NCBI RefSeq assembly: GCF_000344685.1
Contig: NW_006920411.1
Location: 1,629,450 to 1,673,776, forward strand
Direction: 5' to 3'
Length of the DNA stretch: 44,327 nt
Origin: Gloeophyllum trabeum ATCC 11539
Lineage: Eukaryota; Basidiomycota; Agaricomycetes; Gloeophyllales; Gloeophyllaceae
Part shown: positions 25,287 to 37,189 of the stretch, piece by piece
Position numbering within the stretch: position 1 is the first letter of the stretch
How the letters are laid out: the number at the start of each line of letters is the position of its first letter
Translations under genes and position numbers: made by a program
Notes under the pieces: model-generated
Told to the model about the DNA's origin: nothing
Seen by the model: the letters and a program-made list of their open reading frames with translations, nothing else
The model's database searches: none

Positions 25287-26121
25287 ATGGGCAAGTCGCA
25301 GAGCAAACTCTCGCCCGAGCAGCTCGCAGACCTGCAGAAGAACACCTATTGTGAGTACCGCTCGTCGTCGCCGTGTTCTTCACGCGATTCATGGGCTCAG
25401 TCGATAAGAGAGAGCTCCAGCAATGGTGCGTGCTACCCGCGTTGTATTTGCATAGCAACTAACCCGCGCTCAGGTACAAGGGCTTCCTGAAAGACTGCCC
25501 GTCCGGCCAACTCGACAAGACTGAGTTTGGCCGAATCTACAAACAGTTCTTCCCTTTTGGAGACCCGGGGGAGTTTGCGGATTACGTTTTCAATGTTTTC
25601 GACGAGAACAAGAACGGAACGATCGACTTCAAGGAGTTTATTTGTGCGCTCAGTGTGACCAGTAGAGGGCGGTTGGACGAGAAACTTAAATGTGCGCCTA
25701 TCACCCCATCGTAGGAGACCTGGCTCTGATCCTGTTCCACACCCAGGGGCGTTCCAACTATACGATATCGACGGGGACGGCTTTATTACATACCATGAGA
25801 TGCTGCAGATTGTACAGTCCATTTACAAGATGACAGGGCAAATGGTGAAGCTCCCAGCTGATGAAGATACTCCAGAAAAGGTCAGATCGCCTCTGCTATG
25901 TGTGATCGCCACATCTGACACCGAAAAAAACTATAGCGCGTAGATAAGATCTTCAGGAATATGGACAGAGATAAAGATGCAAAACTAACGTACGACGAGT
26001 TTGTGGAAGGAAGTAAGCAGGACCCGACAATCGTTCAGGTGCGTTGCAGTTCCACTGCTCCCGAACCCATCGTTCATGGCATGCAATGCAGGCTCTGTCG
26101 CTTTATGACGGTCTGGTATAG
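25287..26121 (+). CDS. NCS1: NCS1, neuronal calcium sensor 1/frequenin
   Basis: A Ca2+-binding, N-myristoylated EF-hand protein; fungal Ncs1 works with the PI4-kinase Pik1 at the Golgi and in Ca2+ tolerance. Six exons join in frame to 190 residues, the exact family size: 25287-25350, 25401-25425, 25474-25691, 25747-25880, 25937-26038, 26092-26121. The start MGKSQSKLS is a myristoylation signal. EF1 is degenerate ([12 protein letters not shown]). EF2 ([13 protein letters not shown]), EF3 ([13 protein letters not shown]) and EF4 ([13 protein letters not shown]) keep their Ca2+ ligands. The end ALSLYDGLV is typical. The first internal exon is 25 nt and restores FDKRELQQW. Confidence 0.97.
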
Positions 26122-26461
26122 TGCCATTCTCGGCTACGCCTTGTTTCTTGGTGAGTTTGTCCTCGTGTCAAAGTCGTGCTTACCTGTGGATCTGACGATG
26201 TGCAGGTGACTTGTATCTTTGTATCTCTACAGATAGACTATACGGCGGTGATATAGCACCCCAGTATTCGAAATATCTTACAACAGTACATGAATGATGT
26301 GGCGACCTCGGCGGCGTTCGGTGTTGGACTTCGTATGTAACTGTCGTACGTCGTCGCATGGACACTACCTCGCACTGTAACTTTATACCGGATAATATGT
26401 TAGTCTGTTGTGCAACCATCTATATCGTTCAGGCTGGCCCCAGCTGATGACCTATTTACTG
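26122..26461. other. Convergent intergenic region NCS1/EMC3
   Basis: This 340-bp gap between two convergent stop codons should hold both 3' UTRs. No gene or repeat seen. Confidence 0.4.
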
Positions 26462-27580
26462 CTACGACGATGGAGGGAATTTCCCATATCTTCTAAGCAC
26501 CCTCTGTTCCACGTCCTTCCCTACCCAAGAGTACAACCCTTCGGCAAGCTCAAGATTATCCTTCTCCGCTATGAGTAGCTTGTTGTAATCCTGAGCTTGT
26601 CCCGGCGCTTGCGGGACCCCGGCCGCGAATGGAGTCGCCATATCACGCGCAGCGTCAGCAGCTAAGAACAGAGTCCGAGGACATCAGACGTCCAGAACGG
26701 AGCTAAGAAAATACCATCACCAACTGACCGTTATCTCCGCCAAGGATCAGGCGGTACAAGCCATTCAGACCGAAGAAGTTGAGGAAGTACCAGGACAGAG
26801 AAGAGACCCATCTGACGTCCATGTCGGGTGTTTCAATACCGCGCTGGAGCATAGACTTGAAGCCGAGGGTCAGAGGGAACGGTAACTTGACTACACCGTA
26901 CCTCCAATCAGCAATGCACCAACACCGGCATCTGGACTTCCACTCACTAAGCACAAACCCTTGGAAGAAGAAATTTATCCATCCCATGATAACCATTTGC
27001 GGGACCATCATGACCATCTGAGTCTTCATTCCCGCCATCATACCGTCCATTGCATTTGGGTCAGAGAGGGGATTTGGGGGAGTCGAGGGCGCATCTCCCT
27101 GCGGAGGACCGTCCTTCAGATAGGTGCCGGCTGTGAAGGCTTGCGAGAGATTCTGAGATATAGACTTGTAGAACGACTCTGGCACGGGGGAGTTAGTGGA
27201 TGTCGCACGTAATACCTGCGAATGAACCAGAGCACGCCTGATGTCGAGACCTTTGCATCGGCTGAGATCAGGACGGAGTATGGTGGCACTCACTGTTCCC
27301 GAATGGCAGCTCTGGACAGTTTTTTTGGTGGTGACTGCAGTAAAATGACAACATAATGACGCAGTATCCCAACCAATATCTGGAAACCGACATGAGCTTG
27401 AAGTAACTCTGCTGGCAGCGCAATTCATGACACGTACCATTACAAGGGTGATCGGGAAGAGTACCCAGTCCCGTATTTGGGGGTCGAGGTACAGCGACAC
27501 TCTGCAAGCAAGACGGCAAACATGAATTAGAGAAGAGGTGGAATGCTAGAGGCAACGTACACATTTAAGTTGCTCAACAT
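26462..27580 (-). CDS. EMC3: EMC3, ER membrane protein complex subunit 3
   Basis: A core YidC/Oxa1-like insertase subunit of the EMC, which inserts tail-anchored and polytopic proteins into the ER membrane. Six exons join in frame to 273 residues: 27580-27561, 27501-27438, 27379-27294, 27237-26948, 26890-26729, 26661-26462. Helices: WVLFPITLVMILVGILRHYV, MVMMVPQMVIMGWINFFFQGF, and the SSLSWYFLNFFGLNGLYRL region. Conserved stretches are YLDPQIRDWV, IREQRALVHSQVLR and IKLPFPLT. Exon 1 is 20 nt with a good GTACGT donor. The C-terminal part is cytosolic and ends KFPPSS. The gene is divergent from SLH1. Confidence 0.95.
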
Positions 27581-27776
27581 GGTTCGCGTTAGAGGTGCTT
27601 TGGACTTCGGAAGCTGTCCAAAGCGCGGGACCGACGCGCGCATCCCTCGCGTCTTGACTTAGACTAGATCGTCGTACGTCAAATGTTATACCGTGGCTGC
27701 CTGCTCGCAGTCCTCAATCTCCACGGCCCTGCATCTTTCATTAGACTAACGATCCCTTCAAAGTGCTTGTGGAAAC
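27581..27776. promoter_or_regulatory. Shared EMC3/SLH1 divergent promoter region
   Basis: Only 196 bp separate the two start codons, so both promoters and leaders must fit here. No clear TATA box or known site recognised. Confidence 0.4.
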
Positions 27777-30700
27777 ATGGCTGGTATCCTCGCTCACTTG
27801 GAACTTCTCACGAACTCATCTGCTGAATCGGACGCTGATCGAAGGAGCGCGGAGGAATGGCTGAGGTCCGTGAGGATAAATTCGAAATATAGGTCAGCTG
27901 TTGACAACTTTGTCAAGTATTAGGAGCTCGGGTAAAGGTGAGGAGAACGCGTAAGGTGTGGTTGTTACCGTCGCCCAAGTGTATTCTAGGCAAGGCGAGG
28001 GAGAACGAAGGCGAGGTCGGAGAAGATCTCAGTCACGAAGAGCCATGGAACTCCATTGTAAATGTTCCTTCCGGCCAAAGTATCAAACCCTTCGGCTTGT
28101 CTCCACTGGCGCAATCCCTAGTTTCCCGTCTCCTGTCGTTAGTATTTCCACAGCTGAGCATGAAGCATGTTGAGTGAGAGGGTCTCACCTGTCTAGCAAA
28201 ACCAATGCAGAGACAGTATCGCACTCTTTACACGCTATTCTGTCCTCCGGACGTCCAGATGATGCCATCTCAGAGGAACTAGTCGATCTCATTGGCTTCG
28301 ACGACCTGGATCTAGCGACGGAAATATTGAGCAACCGTGCCGAGGTCACTGCTCTGGCAAGTGCCTTACTTCTCCAGAAAATAATGCTGGTGAATTAACG
28401 TTCTCTTATCAGCTCGCGAGCTTGACCGGCGAACCCATCAAAGGCATGCCTACGGAAGGGGAGAAGCATGGACGTGGTGAGTGTTCTATACTCACCGAAC
28501 AATTAAACGCTGAAGTGCACCTCCCTTCAGCGAATGGCGTTGGTAATACAGATCTTTCGCCCGAGGCAGCTAGAATGCGGATGGAGTACCAATTGCAAGA
28601 GAATGCTGCTCGTCCATTATTCACTGGAACAGCGGTATGAAATGCCATACTCAGTGGATTTTCATATTATACTGATTGCCACATAGCACGATGCCCCAGA
28701 GGTGTTACCACATATATACACTTCTTCACCCATAGTCCAGAATAACATGTTATCCGACATGGGCAGCAAGTACCTCCTGCCTATGGGCACTGCGCGCTAC
28801 GATCACGAGGTAGGTCCGCTCTGCCGGCATATAACCCGTCAATTAAATAGTCTCAGGAATACGAGGAAGTTATCATCCCCCCGGCCAAACCAGTGCCTCC
28901 TAATCGAAACGAGCGTCTCATACTCGTCAATGAGCTGGACGACCTTGCGCGAGGATCATTCCCTGTACGTAGACACCTTTCCTAACGAGCATATCCACCT
29001 CCTTATAGGTCTAACTGGTAGGGCTATAAATCTTTGAACAGAGTACAGTCCATCGTATATCCCACAGCGTACGGATCTAATGAGAATATGTTGATTTGCG
29101 GTAAGCTCTCTCTCTTCTTGCTCGTATACATAGCAGGACTAAGCTTAATCGCTTAGCTCCCACTGGTGCTGTTAGTATACCCTTGAACTCTCGTAGCACA
29201 GCCGCTCACATTAATCCTCTATACAGGGTAAAACGGATGTAGCCATGCTGACGATCTTACGTGTCCTCAGTCAACATCGTTCTAAGGACGCACACTCAAG
29301 ATCTTTGGCTGCAACTATCGATGTGAAATCCTTCAAAATCATATATGTGTTAGTGATAACGATTGAGTGCTGACGTATATATTGACCTATCTGTTAGTGC
29401 TCCGATGAAAGCATTAGCAGCAGAGATTGTCCGGAAATTAGGGAGCCGTCTAAAATGGCTCTCCATTCGCGTACGAGAGTTGACAGGTGCGGTCATTGCC
29501 TTCAATAAGGCAACAATTATTGACACTCAGATAGGTGATATGCAGTTGACTAAGGCCGAAATAGAGGAAACGCAAATTATAGTGACCACTCCCGAAAAGT
29601 GGGACGTAGTCACCAGGAAGCCCACCGGCGAAGGGGAGCTTGTGACGGTACGCCTTGCCATAATATCAACATGCGACGACTTCGCCACTCACCCGAAATA
29701 GAGAGTCAAACTTCTCATCATTGACGAAGTTCATCTCTTAAATGAAGATCGTGGTGCAGTTATCGAGACTATTGTCGCCAGGACACTTCGGCAGGTCAGT
29801 GGCTCTTGGTCTACCATTCCTAGTACCATCCATAGCTGCCCACAACAGGTAGAGTCTAGTCAATCCGTGATTCGTATCGTAGGCCTCAGTGCAACCCTTC
29901 CCAACTATATCGACGTTGCGGATTTTCTAAGGTTAGTTGAAGCACCTATAACGGAAGTTTCCCTGCTGACTCATGCGCAAACCCAGTGTTTCCAGATACA
30001 CCGGCCTATTCTATTTCGATTCGTCTTTCCGCCCTGTTCCCTTAGAACAACATTTCATAGGCGTCAAGGGCAGGCCCAACAGCCCGCAGTCAAAGAAAAA
30101 TCTAGATAGAGTGACTTACGAGAAAGTATCTGAGTTGGTGAGGCAAGGTCACCAAGTCATGGTCTTCGTTCATGCCCGGAAAGAAACCGTCAAGACTGCA
30201 CAGGCTTTACGTGAAGCGGCTTTAGCTGATGGCACTCTCGATGAGTTCAGGTGTGAGGATCATCCTCAGTGGTCTTTCTTTCGTAGGGATATCGGCGGAT
30301 CGAGAAATAAAGAGATGAAACAACTATTTGATGATGGCTTTGGCATCCACCACGCCGGCATGCTTCGTTCGGATCGAAATATGGTGGAGCGAATGTTCGG
30401 TGACAGAGGCATCAAGGTTGTGATGGCTATGTATCCCACTTTGTCCTAAGCTCACTCGTTGACAGGTTCTATGTTGTACAGCAACACTCGCATGGGGTGT
30501 CAACCTGCCAGCTCATGCTGGTAAGTACTTTCTAGTGGATACAACCATTGGCTCACCAAACTTGCAGTCATCATAAAGGGCACTCAAGTATATGACAGCT
30601 CTAAAGGTTCTTTCGTCGACTTATCAGTGCTGGATGTCCTCCAAGTCTTCGGTCGTGCCGGTAGGCCTGGGCTAGAGAGCAGTGGAGAAGGCTACATATT

Positions 30701-33700
30701 TACCACCGAGGATAAGCTAACGCATTATCTGGATGCTGTGACCTCCCAGGTAAGCAATTTACTGTTCGAGTGACTCTGCGAATCTCCTCTCAACATGACT
30801 TCGCGGTCAGAACCCAATCGAATCTAAGTATGTGTCTGGCATAGGGCGCCGCCATTTACTAATCTTGGTGTCAGATTCGTTGGAGGCTTGATAGACGCCC
30901 TAAATGCAGAAATCGCTTTGGGCACCGTTGCGAACGTCCCAGACGGCGTGCGATGGCTCGGTTACACATATCTATTTGTCCGGATGCGCAAGAATCCGTT
31001 CCAGTATGGTGGGTTATCCACACTCATGTTGTTCAAAGCCTTACCCCTTCCGTCTTAGGCCTTTCTCGCGAGGAACCTAGTGAAGACCCTCAACTGGGGA
31101 GTAAACGCGCGCAACTCATAACCTTCGCGGCCCAACAACTTGTTGAAGCTCGGATGATTAATTTCGATAGACCGCGGGAAACTTTGACTATAACCGATAT
31201 CGGCCGTATAGCAGCAAAATACTATATTCGGCATTCTTCAATTATGATCTTCAACAAGGAGTTCAGACCGAAGATGACAGAAGCCGATGTTTTGGCAATG
31301 TTGAGTATGAGTACTGAGGTCCGCACTGTTATCAGGTAGTTTAATGCAATAGTTGACGGCTTCGCAGTTCGACCAGATGCAAGTTCGCGAATCGGAACAA
31401 AAGGAGCTAGAGGAGCTGATGTCTCAAGCACCCTGTGCAGTTAAGGCAAGTCTATGTCATAGATCGTCTGCTATGTCTGGTTGAAACCTTCTGATCCAGG
31501 GTGGCACCGAAAATAGCCATGGTAAAGTAAACATTCTTCTCCAGGGGTATATATCCGGAGCGAGGGTCGAGGACTTCGCGCTCGTATCCGACACCGCTTA
31601 TGTCGCCCAAAATGCGGGGCGGATTGTTCGTGCCCTACTGGAGATTGCCATCAGTCGGAAGTGGGCTAATGCCAGTACTGTCCTGATGGGCATGAGTAAG
31701 GCGATCGAGAAAAGGATGTGGCCGTATGAACATCCTCTGAAGCAGTTTTCGCTCAAGCTCGATGTTCTCTATAACCTGGAGCGCTGGGCAGACAACTACA
31801 CCGTGTCAGACCTATCCTCGATGTCTGCGGCGGATTTGGGAAAATTCATACACCTTAATGAACATCATGGCTCTGCCGTCCTGGAGGCTGCAAAACAATT
31901 CCCTACCGCGGAGATCGAGTACGAACTTCGGCCCTTGGGCTCTGACGTGCTGAAGATTGCGCTGCACATCAAAAGGACGTTCAACTGGAGCTCGAAACTT
32001 CACGGCGCCGTGGAACCATTTTGGATATGGATCGAAGACCACGAAGGGCTGACTATTTTGCAGATGGCGCATCTCCTGTTCAGACAAACTACCAAGGTTT
32101 TGGATGCCGAATTCGTCATATCCCTACCCGGCGGCACGGTCCCGCCTTCCCTGACTATACGATTCGTCTCTGATAGGTGGATGGGAGCTGAGGAAGAAAT
32201 TTCCGTTCCATTGGATAGCCTCGTGATGCCGAGGGCTCCCCAGAGCTACACACCCCGCTTGGACTTACCCTTTCTTACTTTGTCCGTGCTACACCACCCT
32301 GCCCTCGAAGACCTACTCTCCTCCAGATTACGGGCCTTCAATGCAATCCAGACCCAGGTCTTCTGGACAACAATCCGGACAAGGTCTGCTTGTATGGTAT
32401 GTGGCCCTGCCGCGTGTGGCAAGAGTACTCTTTCGCAGATCCTCTCCTGGTCAGTTACTCGTGTACCATGTCTTTCTTGGGTCTAACACTGGATATTGGT
32501 CAGGACGACGCTTAATGACTCTGATGATATTGGGTGGGTCCTTATGGTGACACCTCGGCGTAGTTCCGCTTTGGAACTCATCTCAGAGATGAGACCGATA
32601 TCAAGGGTCCTTGGTATATCCATGGAGCTATCTACGGACCAGACCATGTTCAGTCCTGTGAAAAGCAAGACGGTCAGGTTCACCCCCGCTTCCCACCTAC
32701 TGGCAGCCCTTGCAGGCCGCAATACTAGCCGTGCTTTGTCAACCCTGAAGCTCGTGATATGTGACAATCTCCAGCAGTTGGACTCTACGTATGAATTGGC
32801 AATTTCGCTGCTACGGTATTCCGCCCAGAATTATTCCGTCCGTTTCGTTGGTTTCGCCAATTCTCTTAACGACCCAACGGACCTTGCTGCATGGTTTGAC
32901 GTGAACCCATTGGCACTGTACGACTTCAAGCCCATTGACAGTGATCAGTCGCTGCATGTGTCTACGCAAACGTTCACGATCCCCCATTCTGCCGCACTTC
33001 TGAAGGCTATGGCCAAGCCGGCCTACACTGCCATACGCGGCGGTTCTCCTGACGGACCTGCCATTGTGTTCGTCCCGAGCCGTGGTCAATGTCGTATGGT
33101 AGCATTGGATCTTATCACCCAGTGTGCACTCGGTACCGGTACGATCTCAGGATACCTTCCACCTGGTTTCCCCTCGATCCATATCGAAGAGATATGCCTT
33201 CGCTTGCAGGATGCGAGTCTTGCGGATATCATTAGGAGTGGGGTCGGAATTTTCCACGATGGTGTTACTAGGTCTGACCGTGCACTGATGGTTGACCTAT
33301 ACGCGGACGGAATCATCAACGTGCTGATTGTCCCCCGGGAGGCATGTTGGACCTTACCTATCCGGGCTTCCGTGGTGGTTGTAATGGGAACACAGTATCT
33401 GGCTTCACAACCCGATGGCGATGAGCGGCAGCTCCGAGAGTATGGCCTGGACGAGCTGGTGCGCATGCAAGGCCGTGCCGTGCAACACGGTGGTTCCGGT
33501 CATTTCCACCTCTTTTGCCAAGCCGAAAGCAAGGATACCTACGTGCGCCTATTAGAAGACGGTCTTCCACTGGAGTCCAAGTTATTGGATACGTCCCTGT
33601 TCTCAGACTGGTACAAGGATAGACGAAAGCAGAACTCTATCTCGAACAAACAAGACGCGATGGATGTCCTCTCATGGACGTATCTTGCGCGTAGGATAGC

Positions 33701-33791
33701 CAGTAACCCTGCGTATTATGACGTCGAGCAGGAACCCATAGAGCAAACTCTGACCCGCATAGTAGATGTATTGGACGAAGAATGTAACTGA
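27777..33791 (+). CDS. SLH1: SLH1/ASCC3-type Ski2-like RNA helicase, degenerate second cassette
   Basis: A helicase of the ribosome-quality-control trigger complex, which splits collided ribosomes. By my splicing it has about 1,600 residues and more than 20 exons. Near the N-terminus are [12 protein letters not shown] and [14 protein letters not shown]. Cassette 1 is intact: [66 protein letters not shown], then winged-helix and one Sec63 unit. Cassette 2 keeps a Walker A-like GPAACGKST, but DExH is replaced by [13 protein letters not shown] by FAN, and the arginine-finger region by MQGRAVQHG. The protein ends soon after SWTYLARR at TGA 33789-33791, without a second Sec63 unit; yeast Slh1 is about 1,967 residues. 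Walker A is split by a 14-nt exon (29157-29170), and two introns appear to be GC-AG. The first two N-terminal junctions (27893-28197) are not firmly resolved. Confidence 0.9.
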
Positions 33792-33918
33792 TTCATGATA
33801 CAAGCACTTGCCTGACATTCTTATGGGATGGCACATACTGGTACTAGTAATTATGTTAGCCTACGAGGCGAATATTGATAACGTATGCATGCAGCGATAC
33901 CGGACGATCTACCGGCAC

Positions 33919-35782
33919 TTAGTTGACGTAGTTTTTGAGTTTTTGAAGACGTTCGCCTGCTTGTCGCAACGTCTCTAAGTCCTTGCAGAAACCGAATCGA
34001 GCATATTTCTCTCCAATGCTGGTGTGCTCATGGCAGTAGAACTGCGCCCGCGTCAGGAGGCAGAGATGAGGGAGAAATATGGACACAGTACCTCGCTGAC
34101 GGGTATTGAGGACACACCGATCTCGCAGGCAATGAACCAGCATGCTCTACAACAATGTGAGTTTACGACAGCAAAATACGTATTGAGTACGCACTTGAAA
34201 TCTCTGCCACGACCGTCCAGCATTGCAGGGAACGGATAGTCGTCTGGAATCTTTAATGTAGAGATGTCCTACAAAGACATAGAATGAGTTTAGTCAGAGA
34301 TCCTCACAGGAAAGCTGGACTGGGCAGCTTACGAGTAATATGAAGTAGCTCCCGTGAGGAAGAGTGTACTTCATGCCCAGTCGGTCGAACGCGTCCAGCA
34401 GTACTGCGCGACGTTCCTCATACTCCTTAACCTGAGTCTCGAAGTATTTTCTTTCACGAGCCTGCTCGAGGCCGACAGCAGCAGCCTCTTGCATTGGTGA
34501 ATTTGAGCTGAAGACGATACGCGTGCAAGCAGCCAGAGTGGGTCGGATAAGGGAGGGAGGACCAATCACCCAGCCTACGCGCCAACCAGTAGCAGCAAAG
34601 GCCTCTGCAAGATGACTCCAATGAATATCGCAAATAATTCGCCGGAATGGGACTCACTCCCAGCCGATCCAACTGTCACTGTACGCTCCCACATACCCGG
34701 AAGAGTCGCGATCCGAACGTGCTCCTTATCATCGTAGACAAGGCAGTCATACTGTAGGGGATCTGGAGTGAGATTGACAACTTCGGGATATCGCGAGTAA
34801 CTCACGACTTCGTCGGCCATGACGAGGAGATTGAACTCTTCCGCAAGAGCTGCGATCTTCTCGAGTTCTTGCCTCGAGAACACCTTCCCTACCGGATTGT
34901 GCGGCGTGTTTATTATAATCATCTTGGAACGGGGCGTGATAGCTCGCCTACGAGACAATCAGTGAGCAAGAATTCATGTAACTTGTGGGGATACCTACCG
35001 TAACTCGTCATAATCTACCGTCCAGTCGTCGCCTGTCAGACGCCCTGGCTTATCCGCCGGGTGTAAAGGTACATATACCGGCTTTCCGCCGTTGAACGTC
35101 ACCGAGGGGAGGTATTGATCGAAGAAAGGCTCAAACATGATGACTTCATCGCCCTCTTCCAGGAATGCTGTGAAGACAGAGTACTGTCCTACGGATGGTA
35201 TGTTACTTGGAAATCAGCAATCACAGCGGATGGATTTACCTTCATTTGCACCACTAGAGACCTGGATTTCGGTCTCGACGTCTAATTCCCTTCCAAACGA
35301 AGGGCCGTAGTGTTTAGCTATGGCTTCCCGCAGGCGTAGTCGTCCTTTCGGGTGGGAATAATGGTTAGGGGCAATGTCCCTCAGAGCTCCTTCTGCAGCT
35401 TCGATCACATACTTCGGAGGGCCGAAGTTCATATAACCCTGCCCGAGGTTGATGCAATCCGCTGGAAGATTAGCGGCGCTGTCAAATGGTAAGTGGTGGG
35501 TAATGCTTTATAGTCTTGGCTTACGCACTTGTAGATAGACCAAACATCTGTGGCCAAAGCACGACCCGTGAACAATCGTGAGGAGAACGGGATCAGATTC
35601 GATCGATCTTTGCTTTGGGCTGGTACTGTCTTGTGACTGTCTACATTGGCGGATCCACTGCGCGCAGCTTCATCCGTGCTATTCAGGCCGTTCGTCGCAC
35701 TAAGGCCATTTGTGTTCTTCAGCCCATTAGCAGGTGCCCCACCGTGTACGGATCGCCCTTGCTGGGCAGTCGGGATCGGCAT
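33919..35782 (-). CDS. BNA3: Kynurenine aminotransferase-type class I aminotransferase (BNA3-like)
   Basis: A PLP-dependent aminotransferase of the KAT/cysteine-conjugate beta-lyase group, which would convert kynurenine to kynurenic acid. The protein is read from the ATG at 35782 to the stop at 33919 through about seven short introns. The first 75 residues are low-complexity Asn/Gly/Ser repeats (NGLKNTNGLSATNGLNS), and any targeting function is uncertain. Core motifs: INLGQGYMNFGPPKYV, HYSHPKGRLRLREAIA, SSGANEGQYSVFTAFL, INTPHNPVGKVF, MADEVYDCLVYD, and the PLP lysine in VGSAGKAFAATGWRVGW. The lysine codon is split by an intron (A|AG). The C-terminus is GEKYARFGFCKDLETLRQAG. Its stop lies 127 bp from the convergent SLH1 stop. 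Confidence 0.9.
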
Positions 35783-37189
35783 ACTTGAGAGAGTACGAAG
35801 GCCCAGTGGCAGGCAGGGTTTATGTACCCGTAGATATCCGCGAAACGCGGCGGAGAGAGGAAGACTTAGTAAATTGGTAGAAGTGAGTCAGGACCATTAT
35901 TGATGTATATATTGCCCGCCAGGCATCCCAAATTACACCAGAGTGGCGGTTACAAGGCAATTCACTCACGTGACGCGGGACATTGCCCTCAGTCCGCTAC
36001 CGATAAAGCCGAATCCTATCCTCAGGGCTGGCCCCGTGCTCCCCAGTCTGTCAGGTTCGTTAACCCGCTTTCCCCTGAGTCCTGTAACAGCGGAGCAATG
36101 GGAGTACGGGTACGGGTAGTATGCTCTGACAGAGTGATGCTCACCTGGAAGCTTGAGTTTATAACTAAACAGCGCGTTCTCACGATCCCTGTATTCCGGG
36201 GTCGGACCACAAAGCCGCTGCTGCCTTTTGGAATGCCGATTCAGAATTTGAAGGGACTCCATTCCGTGGATGGATCATGTCAGTCGTACGCGCTTCAACA
36301 ACGGCCGGACTGTGACTACCGTAGATTGCCGTCGTCTCCGATAAATTGCATGTAGGAGAGACACCCAGCTGGGGTCGAGACACGAAAGCTCAGAGGGGTT
36401 ATCTATGCTCATTATACCAGCAGACGAAGCAGCGGTGGATACACAGACAAAACAGACTGCAGTAACATGAGCAACACACGACCTACTTATTTATATCGAG
36501 GGACCGAGTTTAATATTACCTTGCGACCAGCAAGGTATCTCGCGCTGCGGGAATGCGTTCACTGTTTACATGTCTTTTGACTTGTTTGTATCTGTTGACT
36601 AGCCACTCAAGGCAACGATTGCGCTTTCCTCAACATACGAGAGAGTCCGAGGCATATCTGATCGTCTGGGCTCGCTACATGGTCGACGTCGTCGTATAAG
36701 ACGTCGCTGGTTCGCTTCGGTCTCATCCTACGTTCGTCGCATGTCTGATGCTAATGATCGACTCTGGCCGATGCTATAGTGTGGTATGTTATGGTGCTCT
36801 TTTGATGTCCCTAGCTGACTTGTCCTTCGCCAACACAAGCACCTGTTCATTTCTGGCGCCTTTGGCGACTCAGATCTCAGACCCAGTGAAAACGTGCAGA
36901 ATTTCCTTGAAATTAGAACCTATTAGTATATTTGCATGTATTTGCCTAACATTATTTCCGGCCACCTCGATGACGAAAGTCGCGCGCGACTTCGATTGTG
37001 TACCACAGCCCATCGAATGCATACGCAAGACAGACTTGAACGCACGACCGTGACGCTCGCAATACGTCCTGGATGGACTGACAGCTCGGACACTTGTCCG
37101 CGGCGCGTCTGTGCATCTACCTTGAGTCTTGCTTTGGCTAGCCGGTGTGCGCTTTCAATTTGTTTTCAACTACCTGTCTCTCTAGTGGA
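35783..37189. other. Gene-free region upstream of the aminotransferase
   Basis: This 1.4-kb stretch contains the aminotransferase promoter and some CpG-rich sequence with long chance open frames (35900-36355 and 36748-37053) lacking motifs. An E-box CACGTG at 35967-35972 is noted separately. No other gene recognised. Confidence 0.35.
35967..35972. promoter_or_regulatory. E-box (CACGTG) upstream of aminotransferase
   Basis: CACGTG within CTCACGTGACGCG lies about 185 bp upstream of the aminotransferase start. In fungi this core is bound by bHLH factors of the Cbf1/Pho4 type. A six-base site can be chance, so this is only a candidate. Confidence 0.25.

Noticed and set aside
27893..27923. A 31-nt intron near the SLH1 N-terminus with an 8-nt exon after it
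   Set aside because: 31 nt is shorter than every other intron here (45 nt or more), so I left the N-terminal junctions unresolved rather than claim it.
28174..28196. A 23-nt intron in SLH1 after KHVE
   Set aside because: Too short to be spliced normally; an upstream donor (for example near 28136) is more likely.
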